Positions 52,501 through 59,711 of a stretch of DNA of 64,000 nt are shown here, in pieces. The position numbers were made by a program, and so were the translations under genes. Source of the stretch: an uncultured Prevotellaceae bacterium (lineage in GTDB: Bacteria; Bacteroidota; Bacteroidia; Bacteroidales; Bacteroidaceae); contig ONCQ01000009.1 in the NCBI GenBank assembly GCA_900316355.1, positions 1-64,000 on the forward strand, in the 5' to 3' direction. The notes below the pieces were generated by a model that ran no database searches, was not told where the DNA came from, and worked only from the letters and a program-made list of their open reading frames with translations. The first letter of the stretch is position 1. The number at the start of each line of letters is the position of its first letter.

Positions 52501-54823
52501 GGCAACACACGTCACCAGCTACGGCAATGAGAACCTCTCGCTACTCGATCAGGTGACCATCCACGAGCTCATCCACGGCTTCACGCCGCCGGCAGGCAAC
52601 GTGACCATCGGAAGAGGATTCCTCGTCAATGACATCAGCGACACGGAAGACCTTCCCGACCAAATCTACTTCACCAATGGCACTCAGGCTGAAGTCAACG
52701 TGAGCACTGATGCCGTGATAGAAAAGCAGAGCAACACCGAATACACACTCACCGTGCATCCCACAAACCAGGGGTGGAACTATGGTTCACTGCTTGACCC
52801 AACCGTGGGGCGCCGCAAGCTACTGAGCATCGTGCGACTGAGCGACAACCAAGAGCTGCCTGTAGATAACATATGGCAGACCGACCGCACGCTGGTCGAT
52901 GGCGGCGATTGGCTCTACGAGAACCGCCTCCACTTCATCGACAATTTCCCTGCTGCGACCATGCTCGATGGCGTGAAATACAAGCTCACCTTCGAAGACC
53001 GCAGCGAAAAGCCTCTCGAAGTGGACAGCATCACAGGCATGGAACTGAACGGTCAGCCCGTGCGCACAACCTACGTGGACGAGGTGAAAGTGCAGTTCAA
53101 CAAGGCTATTCAGCCTGAGACCTTCACGAAGGACGACGTGACACTCACCGTCCAAGGCCAGAAGCAGGATCTGTCCTCTGTCGGCTTCACCTCTGAAGAC
53201 AATACCGTATGGACGCTTAACTTCACCGACCTGAACCGCACGCTCCCCAATGGCTACTACGTACTCACCGTGCAGACCACCGGTATCATCGACCACGAGG
53301 GCTACAACGGCTACAACGGCCTGAAGAAGGACTGGGTGCTCTTCCTCGGAGGACTCGTGCAGGTCACCACCACAGAATATCCGCTCTACTCAGGCATCAT
53401 CCAGCGCGAGAAGATTGGTGACACAACCGAGCCTGCCAATGCACCGAGGAAAGCTCCAGGCGACGGCAATGTCACGGCTGTGAAGTATGGCGACAAGTAC
53501 CGCTTCACCGCCACTGCCAACGAGGGCTTTGAGTTCGTGAACTGGTCACTGAATGGTGTGGCCATCTCCACCAACCCCGTCTATGAAACCACTATCACCA
53601 GCAATCAGGACCTCGTAGCCAACTTCAAGAAGAGGCAATACAAGGTGGACGCAACCGCCGGCAGCGGTGGTACTGTGGCTGGCACTGGTGTCTATGACTA
53701 TGGTGCTGAGGTGAACATCGTGGCTACGCCCAAGGCCGACTTCATTCTCAAGGGATGGATTGTCAACGGCACCGCAGTCGCTGCCGACGGGAATACGCTG
53801 ACAGTCACAGCGGACAAGGCGCTGACCATCCAAGCCGAATTCGTTCAGGATGTCTTTACACAAGCCCTCACTATGGTACAGGGTTGGAACTGGGTTTCTA
53901 CCTATCTCAGCGAGGAGCAGCCCTTGGGCAATGTGACCACATTCGCTTCACGCGTCCTCAGCCAGACGGACGAATTGGTCATCGACCCGGAATACGGGCT
54001 CATGGGCAACATCAACAGGATCGTCCCCACGGCAGGATACAAGATTGAGGCTGCAACCAACTTCAGCATTGCCATGCGCGGACGAATCTATAAGAAGCCC
54101 ATCAGCGTACAACCAGGCTGGAACTGGATAGCTTATCCTTACTACGAGTCTCGAGGTCTGGCTGACGTGCTGACCGGTGCCGAGGAAGGTGACTATATCG
54201 TGTCTCAGGCAACAGGCTTCTCGCAGTATAGCGGCGGCAAATGGGAAGGTACACTTGACGTGTTGATTCCCGGACAGGGTTATCTCTATAAGTCCGTGTC
54301 CTCGAAGCAACTGACCTTCGACATCACCAACGCTCCGGCCAGTGAACCAGCACCTGTGTCTCAACTCGTTGTTGATGCCCGTCGCTATCCCAATACGATG
54401 AACATCACCGCACGCATCTACAACGAAGACATCGAGGTGCCGGCACAGCAATATACCGTATATGCCTTCGCAGGTGAAGAGCTACGCGGTATCAGTCAGT
54501 GCGTGGGCAGCAACCACTATCTCACGGTCTATGGTGAGGATCCTGTCAGCATCACGCTCATCGTGGAACAGGCAGAAACCAGCGAAACGTTCTGCACCAA
54601 AAAGACCCTGACATTCACCGACGATGTTGTGGGCAGCTACGAAAAACCGTTCGCCATCGACATGGGGCCCACCACTGGTATCAGCCAACTGACCACCTCC
54701 GCCCCAATGACTGTCTATACTGTTGATGGTGTGCTCGTCAGTCGTGATGCAACTATCAAGTCCTTGCGTAGCCTACCCAAGGGTGTGTATATTGTGAACC
54801 GACGGAAGTGTTACATCCGATAA
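46580..54823 (+). CDS. Giant cell-surface protein with cohesin-like, CARDB and Calx-beta domains
   Basis: 2747 residues. After a signal peptide (ends LLLHAQ), domains are roughly: cohesin-like (~22-190), CARDB-like (~195-310), four Calx-beta-like (~315-715), more CARDB/Ig-like (~720-1270), a SdrD-B-like segment (~1150-1230), a Gly- and Cys-rich hydrophobic island (~1375-1540), helices (~1560-1730), further beta domains (~1730-2230), two InlB/Listeria-Bacteroides-like repeats (~2290-2420, GSGGTVAGTGVYDYG), repeats with MVQGWNWVSTYLS and QPGWNWIAYPYY, and a sorting-like tail (GVYIVNRRKCYIR). This is a displayed scaffold or adhesin; no enzymatic site is convincing. It is second in the operon with the BspA-LRR gene. 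Domain borders are estimates. Confidence 0.85.
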   Translation: MKHLRLSLLTALAMMALLLHAQTNVLRVDTVKAPSGKALSLNVVMENQSDVAGVQFDISVPYELNTNDEGAIVAEAARLRIPNHVVQCRKKDTQWKIYYPKGEGTGGQGMTYHRYRVIIYSDRNELVVDDQGTLLTLQLTTDVALENNALLPVYLENVTMTDLQKQNVATGTKDGAIIIEQIPRPDLEPLNVTFTPETVNPGGKFTVSWQVRNVGQKATEDGWTEQISLTNLAGTTSKIIATTYYGEVLAQGSDINRQEEIELPQNLGLDGLCKVKVEVVPTDKTGEHPTMRDNNIAISATNISLEKRLTLELSKLRFTEGSQQRVMAKLSRSGSWTLAQTFQIAKEPKDSRVEIQQNVTIPAGQSGVVFYFNVNDNDVVDADSIVTITVKHTDYVSIAKQIVIEDNEYPALKVQASKIDLNEGDAFSLTITTPRISPEPITLKIQSEDNSRFIFNSTAVIPANEESVTVPILCSNDELPNLEQSNKFTVSAKNLSPGEVIVILHDDDMPALTLELTPNKVSEGDGPTAVAAVLTRTGKTSNTITVRISDDSDGGLYYSNKSITMDKGVETVFFNLGPVDNAMQEGDRTYTVTAAIYVKSCSCSASGESVGSVQAQITVLDNDGAALSVSSQVATVKEGGETTLTVTRNTLNDVSKPLIVTLSSNYDDELEYNHSVTIPAGESSTQVPMKSKKNDVSGDSKTIVFTVAATGYASGTCMLLVTDQTLPDARAIEFTTDVSEAGIKSKITASVTIVNEGAYPLPANTPVVFYQQGKSEALGTTNTETAVPVGESIVVSRVITLPDQVEDYTYYAVVNASRTVTELVYTNNTSNEVTVKALSPFTATVKTDKQVYRQNATVIIVGEMHGENTANAPIDVYMINDGTREVKQEWTDADGKFYLEWQLYDKQSGHFAVGACYRNDPTTEEMATFDVFGLKRTENSYITCQATCGEAFGGSLRLVNAGKLPLTGVTVEVMGGPEGLQTQFDIPASIGASEEVTLRYSLTGTVPSQGDSWEIIRIRVVSDEGAALEIPIHFYARVATGNLVAEFRNLNTTVVKTTGRDISFMLTNTGKGNTGKISLSLPDFIKPLTGSTMPGLNQNDTATVVLRIQPTDDMQLNVPVTGMLGINCENGNGTYIDYSIMPVSNSTGTLVVDVTDEFTYYTDEKPHVAGAEIVVRNPVTGALVAQGTSGADGLYTIELPEGYYQLNVTADKHDAYKNNVLVDPEGTTTKVINLSYQAISVSWNVVETEVEDQYDIVTTVKYETNVPTPVVETVQPDKLDLDHLGVGESIIYYAIMTNKGLIQAEDVGYTIPEFAGDYQWEPLVEHENLTLAPQQSYTIPVKVTRIEAPASTKGSKLRAVSNGNCRTLSTTEYWWECGKDHKWHKYSRPVTYTECDGGYLTVYGGGGGGLGGPGGGSSSSYTSTQTSDQIYEGKDCSPCKENIHKVAKSIFDCAISFVDVFQLGCWYGLANGIMNHSSAADITQIVVGAVGCGVGIVKNDSPIGLICNIVNCTVSFVDLYVSDCGASDPPNIGPGDVPGGGGINPPDPRIFHAPMKRLIKKQEAGGGGEFLSVFAARNFAVQRWLENYLGVFDEILGSRKWQDNMTVDERDEMLKAIEPFLRNREHITADALRLYKPQDVSDGLLDYLVERINNTIDYEKDETLEAENRIHADILDCRLDMMNQLDEFIKEHTGETVMGLFSQDSRDVMDHLEKESNNTCATIKLQIDQTMTMTRQAFRGTLTIGNGNKEAAMEDVKLKLKVTNTQTAQLATEKEFEMHTESLMNFKGELDMESGWHLGADSTGTATILFIPSKYAAPDEPVEYSFGGTLSYKDPNTDLEVTRELYPVTLTVKPSPELDLTYFMQRDLYGDDALTEAIEPVVPGEFAVIINNKGNGDATNVRMLTKQPKIIENEKGLYIDFEFVSSQLNGQDKVMAMGESIPTEFGNIPAHSQAYAQWWLQSSLLGHFVEYDIKATHVTSYGNENLSLLDQVTIHELIHGFTPPAGNVTIGRGFLVNDISDTEDLPDQIYFTNGTQAEVNVSTDAVIEKQSNTEYTLTVHPTNQGWNYGSLLDPTVGRRKLLSIVRLSDNQELPVDNIWQTDRTLVDGGDWLYENRLHFIDNFPAATMLDGVKYKLTFEDRSEKPLEVDSITGMELNGQPVRTTYVDEVKVQFNKAIQPETFTKDDVTLTVQGQKQDLSSVGFTSEDNTVWTLNFTDLNRTLPNGYYVLTVQTTGIIDHEGYNGYNGLKKDWVLFLGGLVQVTTTEYPLYSGIIQREKIGDTTEPANAPRKAPGDGNVTAVKYGDKYRFTATANEGFEFVNWSLNGVAISTNPVYETTITSNQDLVANFKKRQYKVDATAGSGGTVAGTGVYDYGAEVNIVATPKADFILKGWIVNGTAVAADGNTLTVTADKALTIQAEFVQDVFTQALTMVQGWNWVSTYLSEEQPLGNVTTFASRVLSQTDELVIDPEYGLMGNINRIVPTAGYKIEAATNFSIAMRGRIYKKPISVQPGWNWIAYPYYESRGLADVLTGAEEGDYIVSQATGFSQYSGGKWEGTLDVLIPGQGYLYKSVSSKQLTFDITNAPASEPAPVSQLVVDARRYPNTMNITARIYNEDIEVPAQQYTVYAFAGEELRGISQCVGSNHYLTVYGEDPVSITLIVEQAETSETFCTKKTLTFTDDVVGSYEKPFAIDMGPTTGISQLTTSAPMTVYTVDGVLVSRDATIKSLRSLPKGVYIVNRRKCYIR

Positions 54824-54846
54824 TAGCACTTAGCCCCTAAATCAAG

Positions 54847-54879
54847 AAGCGCCCGACCTCTCACACTGGTCGGGCGCTT
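54847..54879 (+). terminator. Terminator of the giant surface-protein operon
   Basis: A 12-bp perfect stem AAGCGCCCGACC/GGTCGGGCGCTT (54847-54858, 54868-54879), 24 bases past the stop. Confidence 0.85.
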
Positions 54880-54895
54880 GCGTGTTTCTATGTCT

Positions 54896-54998
54896 TGAGT
54901 GCATTAGATGCCCTGTCTGTTTCTATGCCCTTCTTCTGTTGATTTGGTGGCGGAGGGTTCGTAGGGTTTTCCGCAAAAGTTTCTTGCAGATTGCTGAA
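54896..54998 (+). repeat. ~103-bp direct repeat, left copy
   Basis: About 90 percent like 56152-56257 (both begin TGAG-GCATTAGATGCCCT and end GATTGCTGAA). With the right copy it brackets the toxin-antitoxin genes. It contains a TTCGTAGGGTTTT copy of the dispersed element. Confidence 0.85.
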
Positions 54999-55085
54999 AA
55001 CACTATGGAGATGGGCGAGTATATATGAAAGAAGGCCACCGGGATGGGTGGCCTTCTGCTATGATAGGAGAGCGGGGCTCTGCAG

Positions 55086-55397
55086 CTACTTTATTCTGTC
55101 AACGAGTGCGCCTGGATCACGCCTTACATCCCAAAAGTCAGCAATTTCAACGTGGTCGTTCTCAATGTAATAGATAATTTTATTCAGCCTATTCAACACA
55201 TAACTACGATAAGTGATTGCTTCATCTTCAAGCAGCGGTTCTATTTTACCGATATTGGGGGTATTACCTATCAATCTATTTGCTTCACGCACTTCTTGCA
55301 TAAACTCATCGCGCCTTGTCAGACCAAACTCCCGGCGGATATATCTGGCCACCTCATGCATTTGCTCCCTTGCAAATGGAGACCACTTGACTCTCAT
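55086..55397 (-). CDS. ParE/RelE-type toxin
   Basis: 103 residues with the RelE/ParE fold pattern: VKWSPFAREQMHEVARYI at the start and SYVLNRLNKIIYYIEND then VEIADFWDVRRDP at the end. ParE toxins poison gyrase, RelE toxins cut mRNA; the sequence leans to ParE because RelE catalytic residues are not clear. The start overlaps the antitoxin stop by 4 bases. Lies between the 103-bp direct repeats. Confidence 0.88.
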   Translation of the reverse strand: MRVKWSPFAREQMHEVARYIRREFGLTRRDEFMQEVREANRLIGNTPNIGKIEPLLEDEAITYRSYVLNRLNKIIYYIENDHVEIADFWDVRRDPGALVDRIK

Positions 55398-55669
55398 ACT
55401 GCCTCATCCATTAAAAGATTTTCCTCGCGAGCGAACTCTTCTTCCAGCTCACGGAACATCTCTTCGCTATCCTGACTAAGTCCCGCGAGAACCTCACGGC
55501 GGGATTGATCAAGCCGTTCGTGGATTTCCTCCATGGTGTAGGGACGGAGTTGTGCAACTTCCTCCTTCTTCGCGTGCTCTATCAGATGCTCGCCAACCCA
55601 TCGCATATTGCTGATACTGAGCGTGCCGTAAAGATATTCCAGCAAGCCCGATAATGCAGTTGTGCTCAT
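55394..55669 (-). CDS. Antitoxin partner of the ParE-type toxin
   Basis: 91 residues from ATG 55669 (MSTTALSGLLEYL); a longer frame to 55744 spans the promoter at 55704-55711 and is rejected. Mainly helical and acidic at the C-terminus (SEEMFRELEEEFAREE). It has no obvious DNA-binding motif, but position, small size and 4-base overlap with the toxin gene make antitoxin the best call. The N-terminus (LEYLYGTLSISNMRWVGEHL) is typical of a Bacteroidales family seen before ParE-like genes. Confidence 0.75.
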   Translation of the reverse strand: MSTTALSGLLEYLYGTLSISNMRWVGEHLIEHAKKEEVAQLRPYTMEEIHERLDQSRREVLAGLSQDSEEMFRELEEEFAREENLLMDEAV

Positions 55670-55703
55670 ATTGATTCTGCCAGTTTTTTTGTTTTTCTGG
55701 GGG

Positions 55704-55711
55704 CAAAGATA
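55704..55711 (-). promoter_or_regulatory. -7 element of the ParE-type operon
   Basis: TATCTTTG on the minus strand, 34 bases before ATG 55669; a TTTG lies at 55735-55738. Confidence 0.6.
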
Positions 55712-55753
55712 GGGATTAGTTTTGAATCTGCGCACAAAAATCATCTTCTTTTT

Positions 55754-56068
55754 TCAAGATGAGGCACAAAAAAGCCCTCCCAGGTGAATGGGAAGGTGCA
55801 TTAAGTATTCTTGTTTGGCCTTGTCATAGTCAAAGTCTTCCGGAAGCGGCTTAAGACCTTGGCCGAGGGACGATACGAAGGGGGTTATCTCCAGGTCTTC
55901 ACGAGTGATGTGGAGTCTCTCGCTGCTATCAGATGTCACAGCCTCGTTCTGCGGCGCGACGAGCGATGCGCTTAGCAGGGAGATGAGCGCCAATTTCACT
56001 TGCTGGCTTGCATCCTTCACCTGCTCCCAATAGGTGGAGACCTCACGGTTTATTATCATTGTATTCAT
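55754..56068 (-). CDS. Orphan antitoxin-like small protein
   Basis: 104 residues from ATG 56068 (MNTMIINREVSTYWEQVKD). The N-terminal amphipathic helix with STYWEQVKDASQQVKLALISLL and the C-terminal acidic segment (LPEDFDYDKAKQEYL) resemble small antitoxins of Bacteroidales. No toxin gene follows it within the repeat-bracketed segment, and it precedes the antitoxin of the next pair on the same strand by ~85 bases. A -7-like element (TTACTTTG) lies at 56092-56099. It may be a remnant of a second toxin-antitoxin module. Function not certain. Confidence 0.6.
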   Translation of the reverse strand: MNTMIINREVSTYWEQVKDASQQVKLALISLLSASLVAPQNEAVTSDSSERLHITREDLEITPFVSSLGQGLKPLPEDFDYDKAKQEYLMHLPIHLGGLFCASS

Positions 56069-56151
56069 ATCATCAGTATTATTATTCTGGCGCAAAGTAA
56101 ACAAAAACATGAGATTGCGCCATATAATAGGGTCGGCAAACGTTTATGCCC

Positions 56152-56257
56152 TGAGCGCATTAGATGCCCTGTCTGTTTCTATGCCCTTCTTCTGTTGATC
56201 TGGTTGTGCGGAGGGTGCGTAGGGTTTTCCGCAAAAGATTTTTTGCAGATTGCTGAA
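56152..56257 (+). repeat. ~106-bp direct repeat, right copy
   Basis: Matches 54896-54998 in the same orientation with scattered substitutions. The remaining bases between 56069 and 56399 hold no gene other than the promoter at 56330-56361. Confidence 0.85.
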
Positions 56258-56329
56258 GCGCCATGGTGCACAGTCGTTCACTCATTATCCATGCATTTTG
56301 TGGACAGGGGGGTAAAAAGTGGTAATTCT

Positions 56330-56361
56330 TTTGGCAGAGACGTGAAAGATGGTTATATTTG
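56330..56361 (+). promoter_or_regulatory. Promoter of the exported-protein operon
   Basis: TTTG (56330-56333), a 20-base spacer and TATATTTG (56354-56361), a near-consensus Bacteroidota promoter 38 bases before ATG 56400. Confidence 0.7.
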
Positions 56362-56424
56362 CACCGAAAAGTATTTGATTTTCCAACAATTATGAGCTTA
56401 TGAAAAAAAGTTCTCTTCCTTTTG

Positions 56425-56880
56425 ATGGCGCTGGTGCTACCGATGGTGGCAAGCGCTGACGACGAGTCACAGCGGTTGGTGGTGTGGCTCAAGAATGGCG
56501 AGAAGGTGCATTTTGACCTCGCACAGCTGCCGGAGACGAGCTTCGGAGGTGGCGTACTGACCATCAAGACCAACACGACGACAGTGGCCTACCAGCTCGC
56601 GAATGTCCTGCGATACACTTATGAGAACATCAAGGTGGTGGACGAGGTGGAGATGCTTCCCAATGAACACTCTGTGCAGGTGAATGCCGAGGGTGATGCG
56701 GTCACCTTCCGCAACCTGAAGGACGGCATTGTCGTCAGCCTCTACGACCTCAAAGGGCAGCTCTTGGAACAGCGCAGGGCTGAGGGCCTGCACCCTGTTG
56801 TCATTTCTGTCCGCAACCGTCCCAGAGGTGTGTATATCGTGAAATCCAATGACGAAACCATTAAATTGATGCGGCCATGA
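56425..56880 (+). CDS. Small exported protein with sorting-like tail; A7 tract in the signal region
   Basis: 151 residues from ATG 56425. The expected start is ATG 56400, but a run of seven A (56403-56409) puts it one base out of frame; with six A it would encode MKKVLFLLMALVLPMVASA, a perfect signal peptide. So either the true gene has six A (sequence error), the tract is slippage-prone, or expression starts at 56422/56425. The mature part is beta-rich (VVWLKNGEKVHFDLAQLPE) with a short tail (LYDLKGQLLEQRR ... RGVYIVKSNDETIK) as in the giant proteins. Overlaps the next gene by 4 bases. Confidence 0.75.
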   Translation: MALVLPMVASADDESQRLVVWLKNGEKVHFDLAQLPETSFGGGVLTIKTNTTTVAYQLANVLRYTYENIKVVDEVEMLPNEHSVQVNAEGDAVTFRNLKDGIVVSLYDLKGQLLEQRRAEGLHPVVISVRNRPRGVYIVKSNDETIKLMRP

Positions 56881-59519
56881 AAAGATTAGCGCTTCTTTTA
56901 TCTTGTTGCGCCGTGGGGCTTGCTACAGCCCTGGCGCAGTCGTCCACGGACGCGTTTTACATCTACCAGAACGACGGTCACTTCAACGGCTTCTTCTATG
57001 ATGAAGTGGAGAAGATAACTTATTCGAAGCTGGACACTCTGGGTGTGGAGTTTGATGATTATGTCTCACAGGAGATAGTAACTGCCGACTCCACCTATCG
57101 CATCATGCTCTCGGCCATTGACAGCGTGGGCTTTGTGCAGCCGGAACCCAAATACAGTTCCAACGTTCGCATATTGCATAAGGAGAACGAAGATAGCTAT
57201 TCATATTACGATGAGATGTCTCACCAGCTGTATTATGACAGCGAATTTTATGCTATTCAAGCAGACAGGAGTGAGGTACCCACAGAATATCTACCTCATT
57301 TGAACGAGGTGTTCTATTGCGTAAATGGAGTTGATAGTTGGGCTGTTAAAGTGGTGAGAATAGAAGAAATAAACAATAAGGAAGAAAGTTGGGTGATAGG
57401 CTATTGTGAGCCTGTTGACAACATTACCGATCTTTTTATCCAGCAAGTTGGTGTTGAGGAGTATGGATATAATCCTGAGGGCAAGATGATAAGCCGAAGG
57501 GTGGCAGGCCGTCCGGATTTGACTGTAGGTAATCCCTCCAAGAAGAAGGCAAAGGAAGGCCAATGGCAGGGTGACCTCTTTAATTTCTCTTTAAATGGAC
57601 ATTATGTATTGTATGCTGATGATGACCTGACAATCACTATCGACCCGTCTATTGAAGGGAAACTGAATGTCAAGGCAGAATGGAACCTCTCATGGTTCGG
57701 CGACAAGTACATTGGTATTACATCGACACTTAAATTTGGTGTGGGTGCTGGGTTCACTGTGGATGGGAAAATCAAGGATTTCTTTCCTGGAGGTGTAGGA
57801 GGCTTGCTGGGTGGTGTGCCTATACCTGCTACCTGTCCGATTGTCTATCTTGACATTGCCCCAGATGCTTTCCTTCGTGGAGAGGCTCATGTAAAATTCT
57901 CAGCAGTATCGCCCAAATTACAAGGGGCCATGTGGTCTAAACTCGAAATTAGCAACTGGGTACCCAGTATGGCAATAGGTTTTGGTAATGCTGACGGTAA
58001 GGCCGAGGAATTTGAGAGTATTGACACGGGTAGTTCCGGCCTTTCCCTGGAACTGAGCGGTTTCGTTCAGGGTGGCATGTTGTTCCCCATGAAGTTCAAG
58101 AGCTTGCCCGTTTTAAAGAAAATCTTCGATACTGAGATTGGCGGGCAATGGTTCGTAGGTCCCAAACTTGCAGGCTCTATAGCTCTCGACCTGACAACGG
58201 CACCTTGGGATGACGCAGCAACATACAACCAGTTGAAGAATGCAAAGCTCTCAATGCACATGGTCGATGCTGACTACGAGGTAAAAGGCACTGTGAAGAC
58301 GGCTTTCAGTGGCAAGAAAGAGGTGACATTGGCCGATGGCAGTATCAGTCTCTTTCCTCCTTTCGATGCTCCACTTGTTCCAGAATTTGGAAAGGCACAT
58401 GATTACTATGAGGAACGTTGGCAAGGAAATGAAAAAATGCAATGTCGAATTATTTCATTTGAGCCGTCAGGATATGTTCTGAAACCTGTTGACATAGGCG
58501 TAGTTGCAGATGTTCTTACAGAGGAAGGAACTTATGAGGGAACGTGTGACAAAATGTATTATCATTTTGCTCAACTCTTTGGAAAGCCACTCGATAAGAG
58601 CCACTGGGCAGAGTATGTCATACCCACCCCTGTTGACAATCGTTACCCATTGGAGAGCAAAAGATATAAAATTCGGCCTGCCGTGAAAGTGGGAAAAATT
58701 TTAGTTGCCGATCCAGTGTATGAGATATTGCATGGCGTAGAGGCAACAGTCAGCAGCGATAGCTTATGGCTTAACCACGACCTAACAGATGCCGTTCCAA
58801 TAAAAGTGTTGGGTACTGTTGACGTACCAAACTTTGGAGAGGATTCTGCTCTCAAGGCAACAAAGATTAATGGCGGATATGAAGTAGGGAGAGGACCTCA
58901 TTTCTCAAGAGGAAGGAACTACAGCCCTTGTGACACGCTTGAATACTACGATACTCCAGCATACTTTATAACAGGAACTATGGAAGGCTGCAAATTCTAT
59001 CCTATAGGGCTTAGGGATCCCAGATATGTCCGTATATTCACATTGCCTAATACAGATAACCCAATTGGTGTCAATTTCAGTTTGATAGAAACACCATACG
59101 AAGTATCGTCAAAGATAGGGGCAAGAACTATTGCATTCGATGATCCTGACATGACCTATAACATTTCGCGTAGAAGTGACAACATGGGATGGGATATCGT
59201 AGCAGACTGGCGCAAATTAGACTATACGATGCATTTGAGTTACACTTTGGTCGTAACAGAAAAAGGTCGGCTCAGGCAGGACACTGAGCGGCCACAATTC
59301 GCAATGAAGAATGTACAAATGACACATAAACGTAATTCTACAGAAAATGAAACGTATACAATCAAAGTTGACATAGACAACTGGGATTTCTCTATGGATT
59401 ATATCGGAGGCCGTGTAGTCAATTCAGTACCTGCAACTTACATTGTTAAGAAGCCTGATGGTAGCACCCAAAATTCAACAATACAGCTTACTATTGGCAT
59501 CGACACTATTTTCAATTAA
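56877..59519 (+). CDS. Large exported protein of unknown function
   Basis: 880 residues. Signal peptide MKRLALLLSCCAVGLATALAQ. The N-terminal ~70 residues (FYIYQNDGHFNGFFYDEVEKI, then TYRIMLSAIDSVGF) form a small domain I have seen at the start of Bacteroidales surface proteins. The rest (~80-880) is mainly beta, with a Gly-rich segment (~300) and no recognised catalytic motif or C-terminal sorting tail. It overlaps the previous gene by 4 bases, so the two are translated together and may form a complex. Terminator at 59560-59591. Confidence 0.75.
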   Translation: MKRLALLLSCCAVGLATALAQSSTDAFYIYQNDGHFNGFFYDEVEKITYSKLDTLGVEFDDYVSQEIVTADSTYRIMLSAIDSVGFVQPEPKYSSNVRILHKENEDSYSYYDEMSHQLYYDSEFYAIQADRSEVPTEYLPHLNEVFYCVNGVDSWAVKVVRIEEINNKEESWVIGYCEPVDNITDLFIQQVGVEEYGYNPEGKMISRRVAGRPDLTVGNPSKKKAKEGQWQGDLFNFSLNGHYVLYADDDLTITIDPSIEGKLNVKAEWNLSWFGDKYIGITSTLKFGVGAGFTVDGKIKDFFPGGVGGLLGGVPIPATCPIVYLDIAPDAFLRGEAHVKFSAVSPKLQGAMWSKLEISNWVPSMAIGFGNADGKAEEFESIDTGSSGLSLELSGFVQGGMLFPMKFKSLPVLKKIFDTEIGGQWFVGPKLAGSIALDLTTAPWDDAATYNQLKNAKLSMHMVDADYEVKGTVKTAFSGKKEVTLADGSISLFPPFDAPLVPEFGKAHDYYEERWQGNEKMQCRIISFEPSGYVLKPVDIGVVADVLTEEGTYEGTCDKMYYHFAQLFGKPLDKSHWAEYVIPTPVDNRYPLESKRYKIRPAVKVGKILVADPVYEILHGVEATVSSDSLWLNHDLTDAVPIKVLGTVDVPNFGEDSALKATKINGGYEVGRGPHFSRGRNYSPCDTLEYYDTPAYFITGTMEGCKFYPIGLRDPRYVRIFTLPNTDNPIGVNFSLIETPYEVSSKIGARTIAFDDPDMTYNISRRSDNMGWDIVADWRKLDYTMHLSYTLVVTEKGRLRQDTERPQFAMKNVQMTHKRNSTENETYTIKVDIDNWDFSMDYIGGRVVNSVPATYIVKKPDGSTQNSTIQLTIGIDTIFN

Positions 59520-59559
59520 GTAAGAAGTCATCGTCAAACAAGATACCCTCATCAATCCC

Positions 59560-59591
59560 AAGTGCCCGGCCCCTCCATAGGTCGGGCGCTT
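59560..59591 (+). terminator. Terminator after the exported-protein operon
   Basis: A 12-bp stem with G-T pairs (AAGTGCCCGGCC, 59560-59571, with GGTCGGGCGCTT, 59580-59591) followed by a T-rich stretch; almost the same stem as the terminator at 54847-54879. Confidence 0.75.
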
Positions 59592-59644
59592 GTTATATAA
59601 CTTCTTTGCCACCTCCTTTTTATCCCTTTGTCACAGCCTCTTTC

Positions 59645-59682
59645 GCAATGTTCGTAGTGTTTTTCACAAAAATTTTTTAGAC
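59645..59682 (+). repeat. TTCGTAGTGTTT dispersed repeat
   Basis: Copy in the convergent spacer between the exported-protein gene and meaB. Confidence 0.55.
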
Positions 59683-59711
59683 GAAGCACAGGGATGAACC
59701 AAGGGAAGAAT

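Noticed and set aside
52560..52574. HExxH zinc-protease motif (HELIH) in the 2747-residue protein
   Set aside because: It lies in a beta-rich surface domain with no downstream third ligand pattern or protease fold; chance occurrence is likely.
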